Shown in pieces: positions 40,600 through 50,022 of a stretch of DNA of 64,000 bases. The stretch spans positions 1 through 64,000 of the forward strand of contig CAWDVK010000017.1 in NCBI GenBank assembly GCA_963805715.1, written 5' to 3'. How positions within the stretch are numbered: the first letter of the stretch is position 1; the number at the start of each line of letters is the position of its first letter. The translations under genes were made by a program, and so were the position numbers. Source of the stretch: CAWDVK01 sp963805715 (GTDB lineage Bacteria > Actinomycetota > Actinomycetes > Streptosporangiales > Streptosporangiaceae). The notes beneath the pieces are model-generated. The model was not told where the DNA came from. It saw only the letters and a list, made by a program, of their open reading frames with translations, and did not search any database.

Positions 40600-42320
40600 C
40601 GGTGACTCCCTTGCAGCTCAAGCACGTCCGTTAGCAGGCCAGGACGCTGGACGGCCAGCCCTGGCGAGCCGTCCCCGGCTAGGGCGGATGCCGGCCCGGC
40701 ATGACCGCCGGGACGCACGGCTGCCGTGGTCCGCCCGGTCGCCGCAGCGGGATGCGGCGGCACCGGGTCAGCGGAATGCACCTGGGACAGAGTCTGCTGC
40801 ACGGCGGGGTTGATGATGTCGATCACCGGCTTGGGGTAAACGCCGAAGAAGATGATCAGCGCGATCAGCGGCGCGACGGCCCACAGCTCGCGGGCGCCGA
40901 GATCGGGCATGTCCTTGACCTCGTCGCGTACCGGCCCGGTCATGGTCCGCTGGTACATCCACAGGATGTAGATCGCGGCCAGGATGATGCCCACGGTGGC
41001 CAGCACCGCGGCCGCCTCATACCGCGTGAAGGTGCCGATCAGGACGAGGAACTCGCTGACGAAGGTGGACAGTCCCGGCAGCGCGAGGCCGGCCAGGCCG
41101 GCGATCAGGAACAGGCCGGCCAGCACCGGCGCGACCTTCTGCACGCCCCCGTAGTCGGCGATGAGCTGCGAGCGGCGCCGGGTGATCATGAATCCGGCGA
41201 TGAGGAACAGCGCGCCCGTGGCGAAGCCGTGGTTCACCATGTAGAGCACGGCACCCGACTGGCCCTGGCTGGTCATCACGAAGATGCCCAGCGTGATCAG
41301 CCCCATGTGGGAGACGGAGGAGTAGGCGATCAGCCGCTTGAGGTCCCGCTGGCCGATGGCGACCACGGCGCCGTAGAGCACCCCGACCACCGACAGGGCC
41401 AGGATCAGCGGGGTGAAGTAATGCGAGGCCGACGGGAACAGCTCGAGGCAGTACCGGATCATGCCGAACGTGCCCACCTTGTCGAGCACGCCGACCAGCA
41501 GGACCGCGGCGCCCGGCTGGGCCGCGGTGGCGGCATCGGGCAGCCAGGTGTGGAACGGCCACAGCGGTGCCTTGATCGCGAACGCGATGAAGAAGCCGAG
41601 GAACAGCCACTTCTGCTCGGTCCCGGTCAGCGTCAGGTGCTCGAGGCTGGTGAACAGGAAGGTGCCCTGGTGCCCGCCGTGCGCCGAGTACACATACAGG
41701 GCGATCACTGCCGCCAGCATCAGCAGGCCGCCGAACAGGCTGTAGAGCAGGAACTTGACCGCCGCGTACTGCCGCTGGCCGACGCCGTAGCTCCCGATCA
41801 TGAAGTACATCGGGATGAGCATGGCCTCGAAGAAGACGTAGAAGAGGAAGACGTCGGTGGCGGCGAAGACGCCGATCATCATGGTCTCGAGCACCAGCAT
41901 CAGCGCGAAGTACGTCTTCACGCTGCGCCGGGGCGCCGGCGCGCCAGCCGGCCCGGCGATCCCTTCGGCGTCGTTCCACGAGGCCAGCACGACCACCGGC
42001 ATGAGGATCGCCGACATCACGATGAGCACCAGCGCGATCCCGTCCGCGCCGACCGCGTAGTGCACGCCGAACTGCGGGATCCACTGGTAGGTCTGGGTGA
42101 ACTGGAAGTGCGGCCCGCTGGTCTTGAACTCCGCGGCCATCGCGAGCGTCACGCCCAGCGTGGCCAGGGTGAAGACCAGCGCGATGATCTTGACCAGCCG
42201 GTCCCGCGCGCGCCGGTCAGCCGCGCTGCCGGGGGCCGAGCGGCCGGGGGTCAGCCCGATCACCAGCGCGCCGACCAGCGGGACGGCGCCCGCGACGGTC
42301 AGCCAGGGAAAGTTGCTCAT
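40596..42320 (-). CDS. nuoM: NADH-quinone oxidoreductase subunit M
   Basis: A 574-residue membrane-arm antiporter-like subunit. Conserved pieces are FYVFFEAMLIPMYFMIGSYG near residue 153, WPFHTWLPDAATAAQPGAAV near 255 and SSVSHMGLITLGIF near 335, with the functional lysine region in FAIKAPLWPFH. The C-terminus has an extended Pro/Ala/Ser tail of about 60 residues after the last membrane helix, which is longer than usual. It is separated from nuoL by 22 bases. Confidence 0.95.
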   Translation of the reverse strand: MSNFPWLTVAGAVPLVGALVIGLTPGRSAPGSAADRRARDRLVKIIALVFTLATLGVTLAMAAEFKTSGPHFQFTQTYQWIPQFGVHYAVGADGIALVLIVMSAILMPVVVLASWNDAEGIAGPAGAPAPRRSVKTYFALMLVLETMMIGVFAATDVFLFYVFFEAMLIPMYFMIGSYGVGQRQYAAVKFLLYSLFGGLLMLAAVIALYVYSAHGGHQGTFLFTSLEHLTLTGTEQKWLFLGFFIAFAIKAPLWPFHTWLPDAATAAQPGAAVLLVGVLDKVGTFGMIRYCLELFPSASHYFTPLILALSVVGVLYGAVVAIGQRDLKRLIAYSSVSHMGLITLGIFVMTSQGQSGAVLYMVNHGFATGALFLIAGFMITRRRSQLIADYGGVQKVAPVLAGLFLIAGLAGLALPGLSTFVSEFLVLIGTFTRYEAAAVLATVGIILAAIYILWMYQRTMTGPVRDEVKDMPDLGARELWAVAPLIALIIFFGVYPKPVIDIINPAVQQTLSQVHSADPVPPHPAAATGRTTAAVRPGGHAGPASALAGDGSPGLAVQRPGLLTDVLELQGSHR

Positions 42321-42342
42321 CGGATCCGCAGCCTCACCAGCT

Positions 42343-44286
42343 CTAGAGCCTTACCAGCAGGAGGGCGCCGACCAGCAGCACGGCTCCCAGGAACATGGAC
42401 AGCGCATACGAGCGGACGAAGCCGGTCTGCACCCGGCGAAGCCGCCCCGAGGAACCGCCGAACGTCGCGGCCACGGTGTTGACCAGGCCGTCCACGCCAC
42501 GGTTGTCGAAATACACCGACAGCCTGGTCAGCCACTGGCCCGGCCGCATCAGCGCCGACTCGTTGAACGCGTCGCCGTACAGGTCCTTGCGCGCCGCGAC
42601 CGTGGCGAAGTTCCCGGCCGGCGCGACCACCGGCACCTCCCGCCGGGCGTACAGCACCCAGGCGATCGCGGCCCCGATCACGACCAGGACCAGCGCGGCG
42701 TCGCCAGCCGGGGTGAAGATCCCGTGCGAGGTCGGCGGCCTGCCGACCACCGGGGCCAGGAAGTTCAGCAGCCGGTTGCCCAGGATCAGGAATCCGCCGG
42801 CGCCGAGCGACCCGATGGCGAGCACCACCATCGGCGAGGTCATGATCGGAGGCGCCTCATGCGGGTGGACCGACTCATGCCAGCGCCGCTCGCCGAGGAA
42901 CGTCATGATGACGACCCTGGTCATGTAGAAGGCGGTGATGCCGGCGCCGAGCAGCGCGGCACCGCCGAGCAGCGCTCCCGAGGTGCCGCCCTGGGCGAAG
43001 GCGGCGTCGATGATCGGGTCCTTGGTGAAGAAGCCGGAGAACGGCGGCACGCCGATGATCGCCAGGTAGCCGAACAGGAAGGTCACGAAGGTGATCGGCA
43101 TGACCGAGCCCAGGCCGCCGAAGCGGCGCATGTCCACCTCGTCGTTCATCTCGTGCTTCACCGAACCGGCGCCGAGGAACAGGCCGGCCTTGAAGAAGCC
43201 GTGCGCGAGCAGGTGCGCGATGGCGAACACGTACCCGGCCGGGCCGAGGCCCGCGGCCAGCATCATGTAGCCGATCTGGCTCATCGTGGACCCGGCCAGG
43301 GCCTTCTTGATGTCGTCCTTCGCGCAGCCGATGATCGCGCCGAACAGCAGGGTCACGGCACCGACGATCGCCACCGCCAGCCGGGCATCCGCGGACAGGT
43401 CGAAGATCGGGTTGGACCGGACGATCAGGTAGACGCCCGCGGTGACCATCGTCGCCGCGTGGATCAGCGCCGACACCGGGGTCGGCCCCTCCATCGCGTC
43501 CAGCAGCCAGGACTGCAGCGGAAGCTGGGCCGACTTGCCGCACGCGCCGAGCAGCAGCAGCAGGCCGATCGCGGTCACCACGCCGCGGCTGGCGCCGCCG
43601 ACGGCGCCGAAGACGCCGCTGAAGCTGACCGAGCCGAAGGTGGCGAACATCAGCATGATCGCCAGCGACAGGCCGGCGTCACCGACCCGGTTGGCGATGA
43701 AGGCCTTCTTCGCGGCCGTCGCCGCGGTCGGCTTGTACTGCCAGAACCCGATCAGCAGGTAGGACGCCAGGCCGACGCCCTCCCAGCCCGCGTACAGGGC
43801 GAGATAGTTATCCGCCAGCACGAGCAGCAGCATCGCGGCGAGGAACAGGTTCATGTACCCGAAGAACCGGCGCCGCTCCGGGTCGTGCGACATGTAGCCG
43901 ACGGCGAAGATGTGGATGAGCGAGCCGACACCGGTGATCAGCAGCACGAAGCAGATGGACAGCGGGTCCAGCAGCAGGCCGATGCTGACGTCGAACCGGC
44001 CGACGTGGATCCACTGGTAGAGGCTCAGGTCCCGGCTGCGCTGCGCGGACGGGTATCCGAGCATGGCCACGAAGGCGGCCACGGCATAACCGAAGGCGGC
44101 AATGGGCATGATGACACCGAGGAGGTGCCCCCAGGCGTTGGTGCGCCTGCCGCCGAGCAGCAGGACAGCCGCTCCGGCCAGCGGGAAGGCCAGCAGCAGC
44201 CAGGCAAGGTGCTGGACGCCGACCGCTGGCATGCTTGCCATGACCGTCGCCAGCGGCGCATGCGCGCCCTGGGCAGAGCCTGTCAC
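42343..44286 (-). CDS. nuoL: NADH-quinone oxidoreductase subunit L
   Basis: A 647-residue distal antiporter-like subunit with the long lateral helix at its C-terminus. Typical segments are GWEGVGLASYLLIGFWQYKP near residue 168, KSAQLPLQSWLLDAMEGPTP, then VSALIHAATMVTAGVYLIVR near 275. About 16 membrane helices can be counted. A 71-base gap to nuoK is the widest gap inside the operon. Confidence 0.95.
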   Translation of the reverse strand: MTGSAQGAHAPLATVMASMPAVGVQHLAWLLLAFPLAGAAVLLLGGRRTNAWGHLLGVIMPIAAFGYAVAAFVAMLGYPSAQRSRDLSLYQWIHVGRFDVSIGLLLDPLSICFVLLITGVGSLIHIFAVGYMSHDPERRRFFGYMNLFLAAMLLLVLADNYLALYAGWEGVGLASYLLIGFWQYKPTAATAAKKAFIANRVGDAGLSLAIMLMFATFGSVSFSGVFGAVGGASRGVVTAIGLLLLLGACGKSAQLPLQSWLLDAMEGPTPVSALIHAATMVTAGVYLIVRSNPIFDLSADARLAVAIVGAVTLLFGAIIGCAKDDIKKALAGSTMSQIGYMMLAAGLGPAGYVFAIAHLLAHGFFKAGLFLGAGSVKHEMNDEVDMRRFGGLGSVMPITFVTFLFGYLAIIGVPPFSGFFTKDPIIDAAFAQGGTSGALLGGAALLGAGITAFYMTRVVIMTFLGERRWHESVHPHEAPPIMTSPMVVLAIGSLGAGGFLILGNRLLNFLAPVVGRPPTSHGIFTPAGDAALVLVVIGAAIAWVLYARREVPVVAPAGNFATVAARKDLYGDAFNESALMRPGQWLTRLSVYFDNRGVDGLVNTVAATFGGSSGRLRRVQTGFVRSYALSMFLGAVLLVGALLLVRL

Positions 44287-44357
44287 TGACTACCTCTCTG
44301 TGCTAAGTCCGGGACTCCGCCAGGCTGCTGGCGGTGCGCTGGTCCCGGTGGCCGGGG

Positions 44358-44660
44358 TCAATACTTCAGCAGGTTTGCCTCGTCCACGGAGGCGGATCGG
44401 CGGCTTCGGTAGATGGCGGTGAGGATGGCCAGGCCGACCACCACCTCGGCCGCGGCCACCACCATCACGAAGAAGGCGATGACCTGCCCGTCCAGGGCGC
44501 CATGCATGCGGGCGAACGCCACGAAGGCCAGGTTGACCGCGTTCAGCATCAGCTCGACGCACATGAACACGACCAGGGCATTGCGGCGCACGAGCACGCC
44601 GACGCCGCCGATGACGAACAGGATCACGGACAAGGCGATGAAGTGCGCGGGACTTACCAC
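44358..44660 (-). CDS. nuoK: NADH-quinone oxidoreductase subunit K
   Basis: A 100-residue subunit with three membrane helices. The two conserved membrane glutamates are visible, in VFMCVELMLNAVNLAF and in MVVAAAEVVVGLAILTAIYR. It overlaps nuoJ by seven bases, so the two are coupled. Confidence 0.95.
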   Translation of the reverse strand: MVSPAHFIALSVILFVIGGVGVLVRRNALVVFMCVELMLNAVNLAFVAFARMHGALDGQVIAFFVMVVAAAEVVVGLAILTAIYRSRRSASVDEANLLKY

Positions 44661-45514
44661 CGTGCCTCCTCATGCTCGGGGCCGACGGCCGTCTCGTCCC
44701 CGGCCTCACCGGCCTCGCCGCCGGGAGCGGCCTGCTGGCCGGGCCGGATCGCGGCGGGGCCCGCTGGCTGACCCGGCTGCTGGCCGGCCACGGGAAGCGG
44801 CCGGCCCGAGATGACCGGGCTGACGGACAGTTCCGACGGCGTGCCGTCGGGCAGCAGCGCCGGCATGTCGACCGCGTTGTGCCGGGCATACGTGCCGGGA
44901 CCCGGCAGCGGGGCCGGGCGGCCGCTGGCGACCCGCCGCTTAGCCAGCGCGCGCTGCGTCGGCTTCGGGCTGATGCGCTCCCGGTGCGCGAGGACCATCG
45001 CGCCCAGGGCAGCGGTGATGAGCAGCGCGCTCGTGACCTCGAACGGGAAGACGTAGGTCGTGAAGATCAGCCGGGCGAGCGAGAAGACATTGGATGACCC
45101 GAACTGGGCCGAGGCCGGGGCATTCGACCCGATGGCGGCGTGCCCGACTGTCAGGCCCAGCAATACCAGCAGCCCGATGCCGCCGAGCGCAGCCCAGAGC
45201 CGCTGGCCCCTGATCGTCTCCACGAGCGAGTCCGACGCGGTGACGCCCACGATCATCAGGACGAACAGGAACAGCATGAGCACGGCACCGGTGTAGACGA
45301 TGACCTGCACGAACGCCAGGAACGGCGCGCCTTCCATCGCGTACAGCACCGCGAGCGACAGCATGACAACCGCCAGCAGCAGAGCGCAGTGGACGGCTTT
45401 CCTGGCCAGCACCATCGACAGCGCGGCGGCTACCGCGATGATGGCGAGCAGCCAGAAGGCGACGATTCGGGTCGTATCGGCGCCGTTGGCGGCGAGAACG
45501 ACGCTATGGCTCAC
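44654..45514 (-). CDS. nuoJ: NADH-quinone oxidoreductase subunit J
   Basis: A 286-residue membrane subunit. The first 165 residues carry five helices and the conserved AMEGAPFLAFVQVIVYTGAV stretch. The remaining 120 residues are a polar Pro/Gly-rich extension, as in other actinobacterial NuoJ proteins, without recognised function. It overlaps nuoI (ATG/TGA). Confidence 0.93.
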   Translation of the reverse strand: MSHSVVLAANGADTTRIVAFWLLAIIAVAAALSMVLARKAVHCALLLAVVMLSLAVLYAMEGAPFLAFVQVIVYTGAVLMLFLFVLMIVGVTASDSLVETIRGQRLWAALGGIGLLVLLGLTVGHAAIGSNAPASAQFGSSNVFSLARLIFTTYVFPFEVTSALLITAALGAMVLAHRERISPKPTQRALAKRRVASGRPAPLPGPGTYARHNAVDMPALLPDGTPSELSVSPVISGRPLPVAGQQPGQPAGPAAIRPGQQAAPGGEAGEAGDETAVGPEHEEARW

Positions 45515-46062
45515 CGGGACTCCTCCGCCTGCTCATCGTCGGCGCGCTGGCTGGCCGCGAGCATCGCACCGAGCCGGTAGTAGTCCTCTTCGTTCTCGCC
45601 GAGCCGCATCGGGTGCGGCGGAGCCTCCATGCCCGGCTGCAGCGGGGCGACGAGCTGCTCCTTGGTCCAGATCAGGCTTTCCCGGCTGTCGTCGGCCAGC
45701 TCGTACTCGTTGGTCATCGTCAGGGCCCTGGTCGGGCAGGCCTCGACGCACAGCCCGCACAGGATGCACCGCAGGTAGTTGATCTGGTAGACGCGGCCGT
45801 ACCGCTCACCCGGCGAGAACCTTTCCTCGCTGGTGTTGTCGGCTCCCTCGACGTAGATGGCATCGGCCGGGCAGGCCCAGGCGCACAGCTCGCAGCCGAT
45901 GCACTTCTCCAGGCCGTCCGGCCAGCGATTCAGCTGGTGCCGGCCATGGAACCGGGGAGCTGTCGGCTTCTTCTCCTCCGGGTAATAGACGGTGTCCACC
46001 TTCTTGAACATCGTCCGGAAGGTGACGCCGAATCCCTTGACGGAGTTCAGGAAGTCAGGCAT
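45511..46062 (-). CDS. nuoI: NADH-quinone oxidoreductase subunit I
   Basis: A 183-residue ferredoxin-like subunit carrying the two [4Fe-4S] clusters N6a and N6b. The ligands are in CIGCELCAWACPADAI near residue 52 and CILCGLCVEACPTRAL near 96. It passes electrons from NuoG to NuoB. Overlaps nuoH by eight bases. Confidence 0.96.
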   Translation of the reverse strand: MPDFLNSVKGFGVTFRTMFKKVDTVYYPEEKKPTAPRFHGRHQLNRWPDGLEKCIGCELCAWACPADAIYVEGADNTSEERFSPGERYGRVYQINYLRCILCGLCVEACPTRALTMTNEYELADDSRESLIWTKEQLVAPLQPGMEAPPHPMRLGENEEDYYRLGAMLAASQRADDEQAEESR

Positions 46063-47455
46063 TGGTGACCTCCTTCGGGCTGTCAGACGGAGTACCGGGG
46101 GCGACGGGCTTGCCGCCCGCCGTCACGCCGATGCCGTGATAATGCGGCAGGTCCATCGGCGGCGTCGGGAAGACGGGTCCGTGCTCCCTGATGTCGGCCG
46201 CCTCGGCCTCGGCCTCGGCCGCCGCTTCCACCTCGCCGCGCCGGACCGAGCGCTCCCAGATCCACCACAGCAGCAGCAGCACGACGAGGATCCCGCCGGC
46301 CACGATGTAGATGCCCTGGCTGCCGCCCTGCTGCCGCCAGACGCGCATCGTGGCGACGATCAGCGCCCAGGCCAGCGAGACCGGGATCAGCACCTTCCAG
46401 CCCAGCCGCATCAGCTGGTCATACCGGATCCGCGGCAGCGAGCCGCGCAGCCAGATGAAGCAGAACAGCAGGATGGCGATCTTGGCCAGGAACCACAGCA
46501 GCGGCCACCATCCGGTGTTGGCGCCCGACCACAGCGTGATCGGCCACACGGCGCGCCAGCCGCCGAGGAAGAGCGTGGTGGCGAGCCCGGAGACCGTGAT
46601 CATGTTCACGTACTCGGCCAGGTAGAACAGGGCGAACTTCAGCGACGAGTACTCAGTGTGGAAGCCGCCGACCAGCTCGCCCTCGCCCTCCGGCAGGTCG
46701 AACGGCAGCCGGTTGGTCTCGCCCACCATGGTGATGAGGTAGATCACGAACGACGGCAGCAGCAGGATGGCGAACCAGGACGGCAGGTGCAGGATCACGC
46801 CGCCGACATGCCACGGGCTGCCGTTCGCCTGCGCCTGCACGATGGCCGTGGTGGACAGCGATCCGGCGTAGAGGAAGACCGGGACGAACGACAGCCCCAT
46901 CGCGATCTCGTAGCTGATGATCTGGGCTGACGATCGCAGGCCGCCGAGCAGGGAGTACGGCGAGGCCGAGGACCAGCCGGCCAGCACGATCCCGTAGATC
47001 CCCATCGAGCTCATGGCCAGCACGAGCAGCACCGCGACCGAAAGGTCAGTCAGCTGCAGCGGGGTGCGCTCGCCGAAGATCGATACGAACGGGCCGAACG
47101 GGATGATCGCGAAGCTGATGAAGGCGGGGATCGCCGCGACGGCCGGGGCCAGGATGTACAGGACCCGGTCCACCCCGCGCGGGATGATGTCCTCCTTCAG
47201 CGGCAGCTTGATGCCGTCCATCAGGGACTGCAGCAGCCCGAACTTGCCGGCCCGGTTCGGGCCGGGGCGCTGCTGCATCCGCCCGATGACGCGCCGCTCG
47301 GCCCAGATCATGAACAGCGTGGACAGCATCAGGAAGGCGAAGATGGCGACGACCTTGATCAGGACCAGCCACCACACCTGGTAGTTGAAGCTGGCCAGGG
47401 TCGGGTCGGCCGGGACCGCGGCGCGCGCCGCGCCAATGGCGACTCCGGCAGTCAT
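46055..47455 (-). CDS. nuoH: NADH-quinone oxidoreductase subunit H
   Basis: A 466-residue membrane subunit forming the quinone tunnel. Landmarks are MQQRPGPNRAGKFGLLQSLM then DGIKLPLKED near residue 75, and GETNRLPFDLPEGEGELVGG then FHTEYSSLKFALFYLAEYVN near 245. The C-terminal 60 residues beyond the last helix are acidic and extended. Four-base overlap with nuoG. Confidence 0.96.
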   Translation of the reverse strand: MTAGVAIGAARAAVPADPTLASFNYQVWWLVLIKVVAIFAFLMLSTLFMIWAERRVIGRMQQRPGPNRAGKFGLLQSLMDGIKLPLKEDIIPRGVDRVLYILAPAVAAIPAFISFAIIPFGPFVSIFGERTPLQLTDLSVAVLLVLAMSSMGIYGIVLAGWSSASPYSLLGGLRSSAQIISYEIAMGLSFVPVFLYAGSLSTTAIVQAQANGSPWHVGGVILHLPSWFAILLLPSFVIYLITMVGETNRLPFDLPEGEGELVGGFHTEYSSLKFALFYLAEYVNMITVSGLATTLFLGGWRAVWPITLWSGANTGWWPLLWFLAKIAILLFCFIWLRGSLPRIRYDQLMRLGWKVLIPVSLAWALIVATMRVWRQQGGSQGIYIVAGGILVVLLLLWWIWERSVRRGEVEAAAEAEAEAADIREHGPVFPTPPMDLPHYHGIGVTAGGKPVAPGTPSDSPKEVTNA

Positions 47456-50022
47456 TCCGCGCTCCTCACCGTTACTAGCGTGCCGTGACCCGCGCCAAGC
47501 TCGCGCCGGACTTCGCAGCCCGCGGAGTTGGTCGGCAGCCAGACCACCCGGTCCGGCATAGCAGCGATCTGCACCGGGACCGTGATAGCGCCGCGATCGG
47601 TGGCCACTGTCACCTTGCCGCCCTCGGCCGTCCCGGCCTCCGCTGCTGTCGCTGCCGACATCATCGCGACCGGAGCACGGGCCGTCCCGGCCAGGTTCGG
47701 CTCGCCGTCCTGCAAGCGGCCAGCATCGAGGAGATTATGCCAGGTCGCCAGGATCGCCCGGCCAGCGCCGGGGTGCGCCAGGCCGAGCTGGTCAATCTGG
47801 CCTGCCGGGCCGGCCGCGGCTGCGCCAGCGCCGGCCTGCGCCGCCGGCGCGCCGACGGGGCGCCCGGTTCCCGCAGCTGCCGGGCCGGCCAGCTCGGTCA
47901 GCTCGCGCCGGGCCGCGGCAGCATCGGGCAGGCCGAGATGCACGTCCATCTCGTCCGCCAGCGATGCGAGCACCCGCAGGTCGGGCTGGGCCGGGACGGC
48001 CAGCGCCGCGTGGAACGAGCCAGGGCGGCCTTCCCAGTTCACGAACGTGCCGGGCTTCTCGGTGACAGCGGCCACCGGGAAGACGACATCGGCCCGGTCG
48101 GTCACCGCGCTGACCCGCAGCTCCAGGCTCACGATGAAGCTCGCCGCCTCGAGCGCGGCGAGCGCCGCCGCAGGATCCGGCAGATCGGCCGGGTCCAGGC
48201 CGGCGATCACCAGCGCCTCGATGTCACCGCGGGCAGCGTCGGCCAGGATCTGCCCGGTGTCCCGGCCGGGCGCGTCCGGCAGCGCGGCGACGCCCCATGC
48301 CCTGGCCACATCCGCGGCGGCAGCGGCATCGGTGACCGCGCGGCCGCCGGGCAGCAGCGTCGGCAGCGCACCGGCCTCGATGGCGCCGCGCTCGCCGGCC
48401 CGCCGGGGTATCCAGGCCAGCCGGGCACCGCTGCGCTGGGCCAGCCGGACCGCGGCCGTCAGGGCACCGGGCACCTCAGCCAGCCGCTCGCCCGCCAGGA
48501 TGACGGCGCCCGGCTGGCTGAGCGCGCTCGCCGCCGCGCGCACCGGGTCACGGTCGGGCGCGCCGCCGCGGGGCGAGCCGGCCCCGGCCGGTACCGCCCC
48601 GCCCGCCTGGCCGGCGCCGGCCGTCCGCTCGTCACCGGGGCGGGCCGCGTCGGCGAGCGCGGTCAGCGCCGAGGCCTCCGTGCCGGGCACCGTGGGCAGC
48701 AGCACGCCGTCGAGCTTCGCCAGCCCGCGGCTGGCCAGCGCAGCGATGGAGTAAACGGCCTGGGTACCGGCCCGGACGGCCTTGCGCAGCCGCAGGAACA
48801 CGATCGGGGACTCGTCCTGCGGCTCGAAGCCGGCCAGCAGCACTGCCGGAGCCCGCTGCAGGCTGGCGTAGCTGACGTCGCTGCGGCCGGCCACGTACTC
48901 GCTGAGGAACTGCGTCTCCTCGGCCGAGTGCGGGCGTGCGCGCATGTCAATGTCGTTGCTGCCGAGGGCAATCCTCGCGAACTTGGCGTACGCGTAGGCG
49001 TCCTCCAGGGTCAGCCGGCCCCCGGTGAGCACGCCGGCCCGGCCGCGGGCCTGCGCCAGGCCGCGGGCAGCGACCGAGAGGGCCTCCGGCCAGGACGCCG
49101 GGACCAGCACGCCGTCGGCGCCCCGGACCAGCGGCGAGACCAGCCGGTCCGGCTGGGTCGGGTAGGCGAACGCCCACCGGCCCTTGTCGCAGTTCCATTC
49201 CTCGTTGACCTCGGGAGCGTTGCCCGCCAGCCGCCTGGTGACGGCGCCCCGCCGGTGATCGGTCCGCTGGCGGCAGCCCGCCGCGCAGTGCTCGCACACG
49301 CTGGGCGTGGAGACCAGGTCGAACGGCCGGGCCCGGAACCGGTAGGAGGCGCCGGTCAGCGCGCCGACCGGGCAGATCTGCACGGTGTTGCCGGAGAAGT
49401 AGGAGTCGAAGGGCACCCCGTCCGCCACGCCGACCTGCTCGCGCGGGCCGCGCTCCAGCAGCTCGATCAGCGGATCCCCGGCGACCTGATCGGCGAACCT
49501 GGTGCAGCGGGCGCACTGCACGCACCGCTCGCGGTCCAGCAGCACCTGGCTGGACAGCGCGACCGGCTTGGGGAATGTCCGCTTGGTGCCATGGAACCGG
49601 GTCTCGCCCTGGCCGGTGGACATCGCCTGATTCTGCAGCGGGCACTCGCCGCCCTTGTCGCACATCGGGCAGTCCAGCGGGTGGTTGACGAGCAGCAGCT
49701 CCATGATGCCGCGCTGCGCTTTCTCGGCCACTTCCGAGGTCAGCTGGGTGTGCACGACCATGCCGTCGGTGCAGACGGTCGTGCACGAGGCGGGCGGCTT
49801 GGGCTGGCCCTCGATGTGCACGAGGCACTGCCGGCAGGCACCGACCGGGTCAAGCAGCGGGTGGTCGCAGAACCGGGGGATCTGGATACCCAGCTGCTCG
49901 GCGGCGCGGATCACCAGCGTGCCCTTCGGCACGGTGATCTCGAAGCCGTCGATGGTGACGCTGACGCCGTCAGCCGGGCGCGCGACCGCACCGCCAGCGC
50001 TTGCGCTTTCCTGCACCGTCAT
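47452..50022 (-). CDS. nuoG: NADH-quinone oxidoreductase subunit G
   Basis: An 856-residue electron-carrying subunit. The N-terminal ferredoxin domain carries [2Fe-2S] ligands in CDHPLLDPVGACRQCLVHIE, then CPMCDKGGECPLQ and the [4Fe-4S] ligands (CVQCARCTRFAD). The molybdopterin-type domain starts with VCEHCAAGC and WNCDKGRWAF. The ATG at 50020-50022 was chosen because the ferredoxin fold begins shortly after and it overlaps the nuoF stop by four bases. The frame further upstream is only a shadow of nuoF. Confidence 0.95.
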   Translation of the reverse strand: MTVQESASAGGAVARPADGVSVTIDGFEITVPKGTLVIRAAEQLGIQIPRFCDHPLLDPVGACRQCLVHIEGQPKPPASCTTVCTDGMVVHTQLTSEVAEKAQRGIMELLLVNHPLDCPMCDKGGECPLQNQAMSTGQGETRFHGTKRTFPKPVALSSQVLLDRERCVQCARCTRFADQVAGDPLIELLERGPREQVGVADGVPFDSYFSGNTVQICPVGALTGASYRFRARPFDLVSTPSVCEHCAAGCRQRTDHRRGAVTRRLAGNAPEVNEEWNCDKGRWAFAYPTQPDRLVSPLVRGADGVLVPASWPEALSVAARGLAQARGRAGVLTGGRLTLEDAYAYAKFARIALGSNDIDMRARPHSAEETQFLSEYVAGRSDVSYASLQRAPAVLLAGFEPQDESPIVFLRLRKAVRAGTQAVYSIAALASRGLAKLDGVLLPTVPGTEASALTALADAARPGDERTAGAGQAGGAVPAGAGSPRGGAPDRDPVRAAASALSQPGAVILAGERLAEVPGALTAAVRLAQRSGARLAWIPRRAGERGAIEAGALPTLLPGGRAVTDAAAAADVARAWGVAALPDAPGRDTGQILADAARGDIEALVIAGLDPADLPDPAAALAALEAASFIVSLELRVSAVTDRADVVFPVAAVTEKPGTFVNWEGRPGSFHAALAVPAQPDLRVLASLADEMDVHLGLPDAAAARRELTELAGPAAAGTGRPVGAPAAQAGAGAAAAGPAGQIDQLGLAHPGAGRAILATWHNLLDAGRLQDGEPNLAGTARAPVAMMSAATAAEAGTAEGGKVTVATDRGAITVPVQIAAMPDRVVWLPTNSAGCEVRRELGAGHGTLVTVRSAE

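Noticed and set aside
42097..44289. A 730-codon plus-strand open frame opposite nuoL/nuoM
   Set aside because: It is antisense to well-conserved nuo genes. Its sequence is low-complexity (runs of Gln, His, Arg, Glu), as expected from the complement of GC-rich codons.
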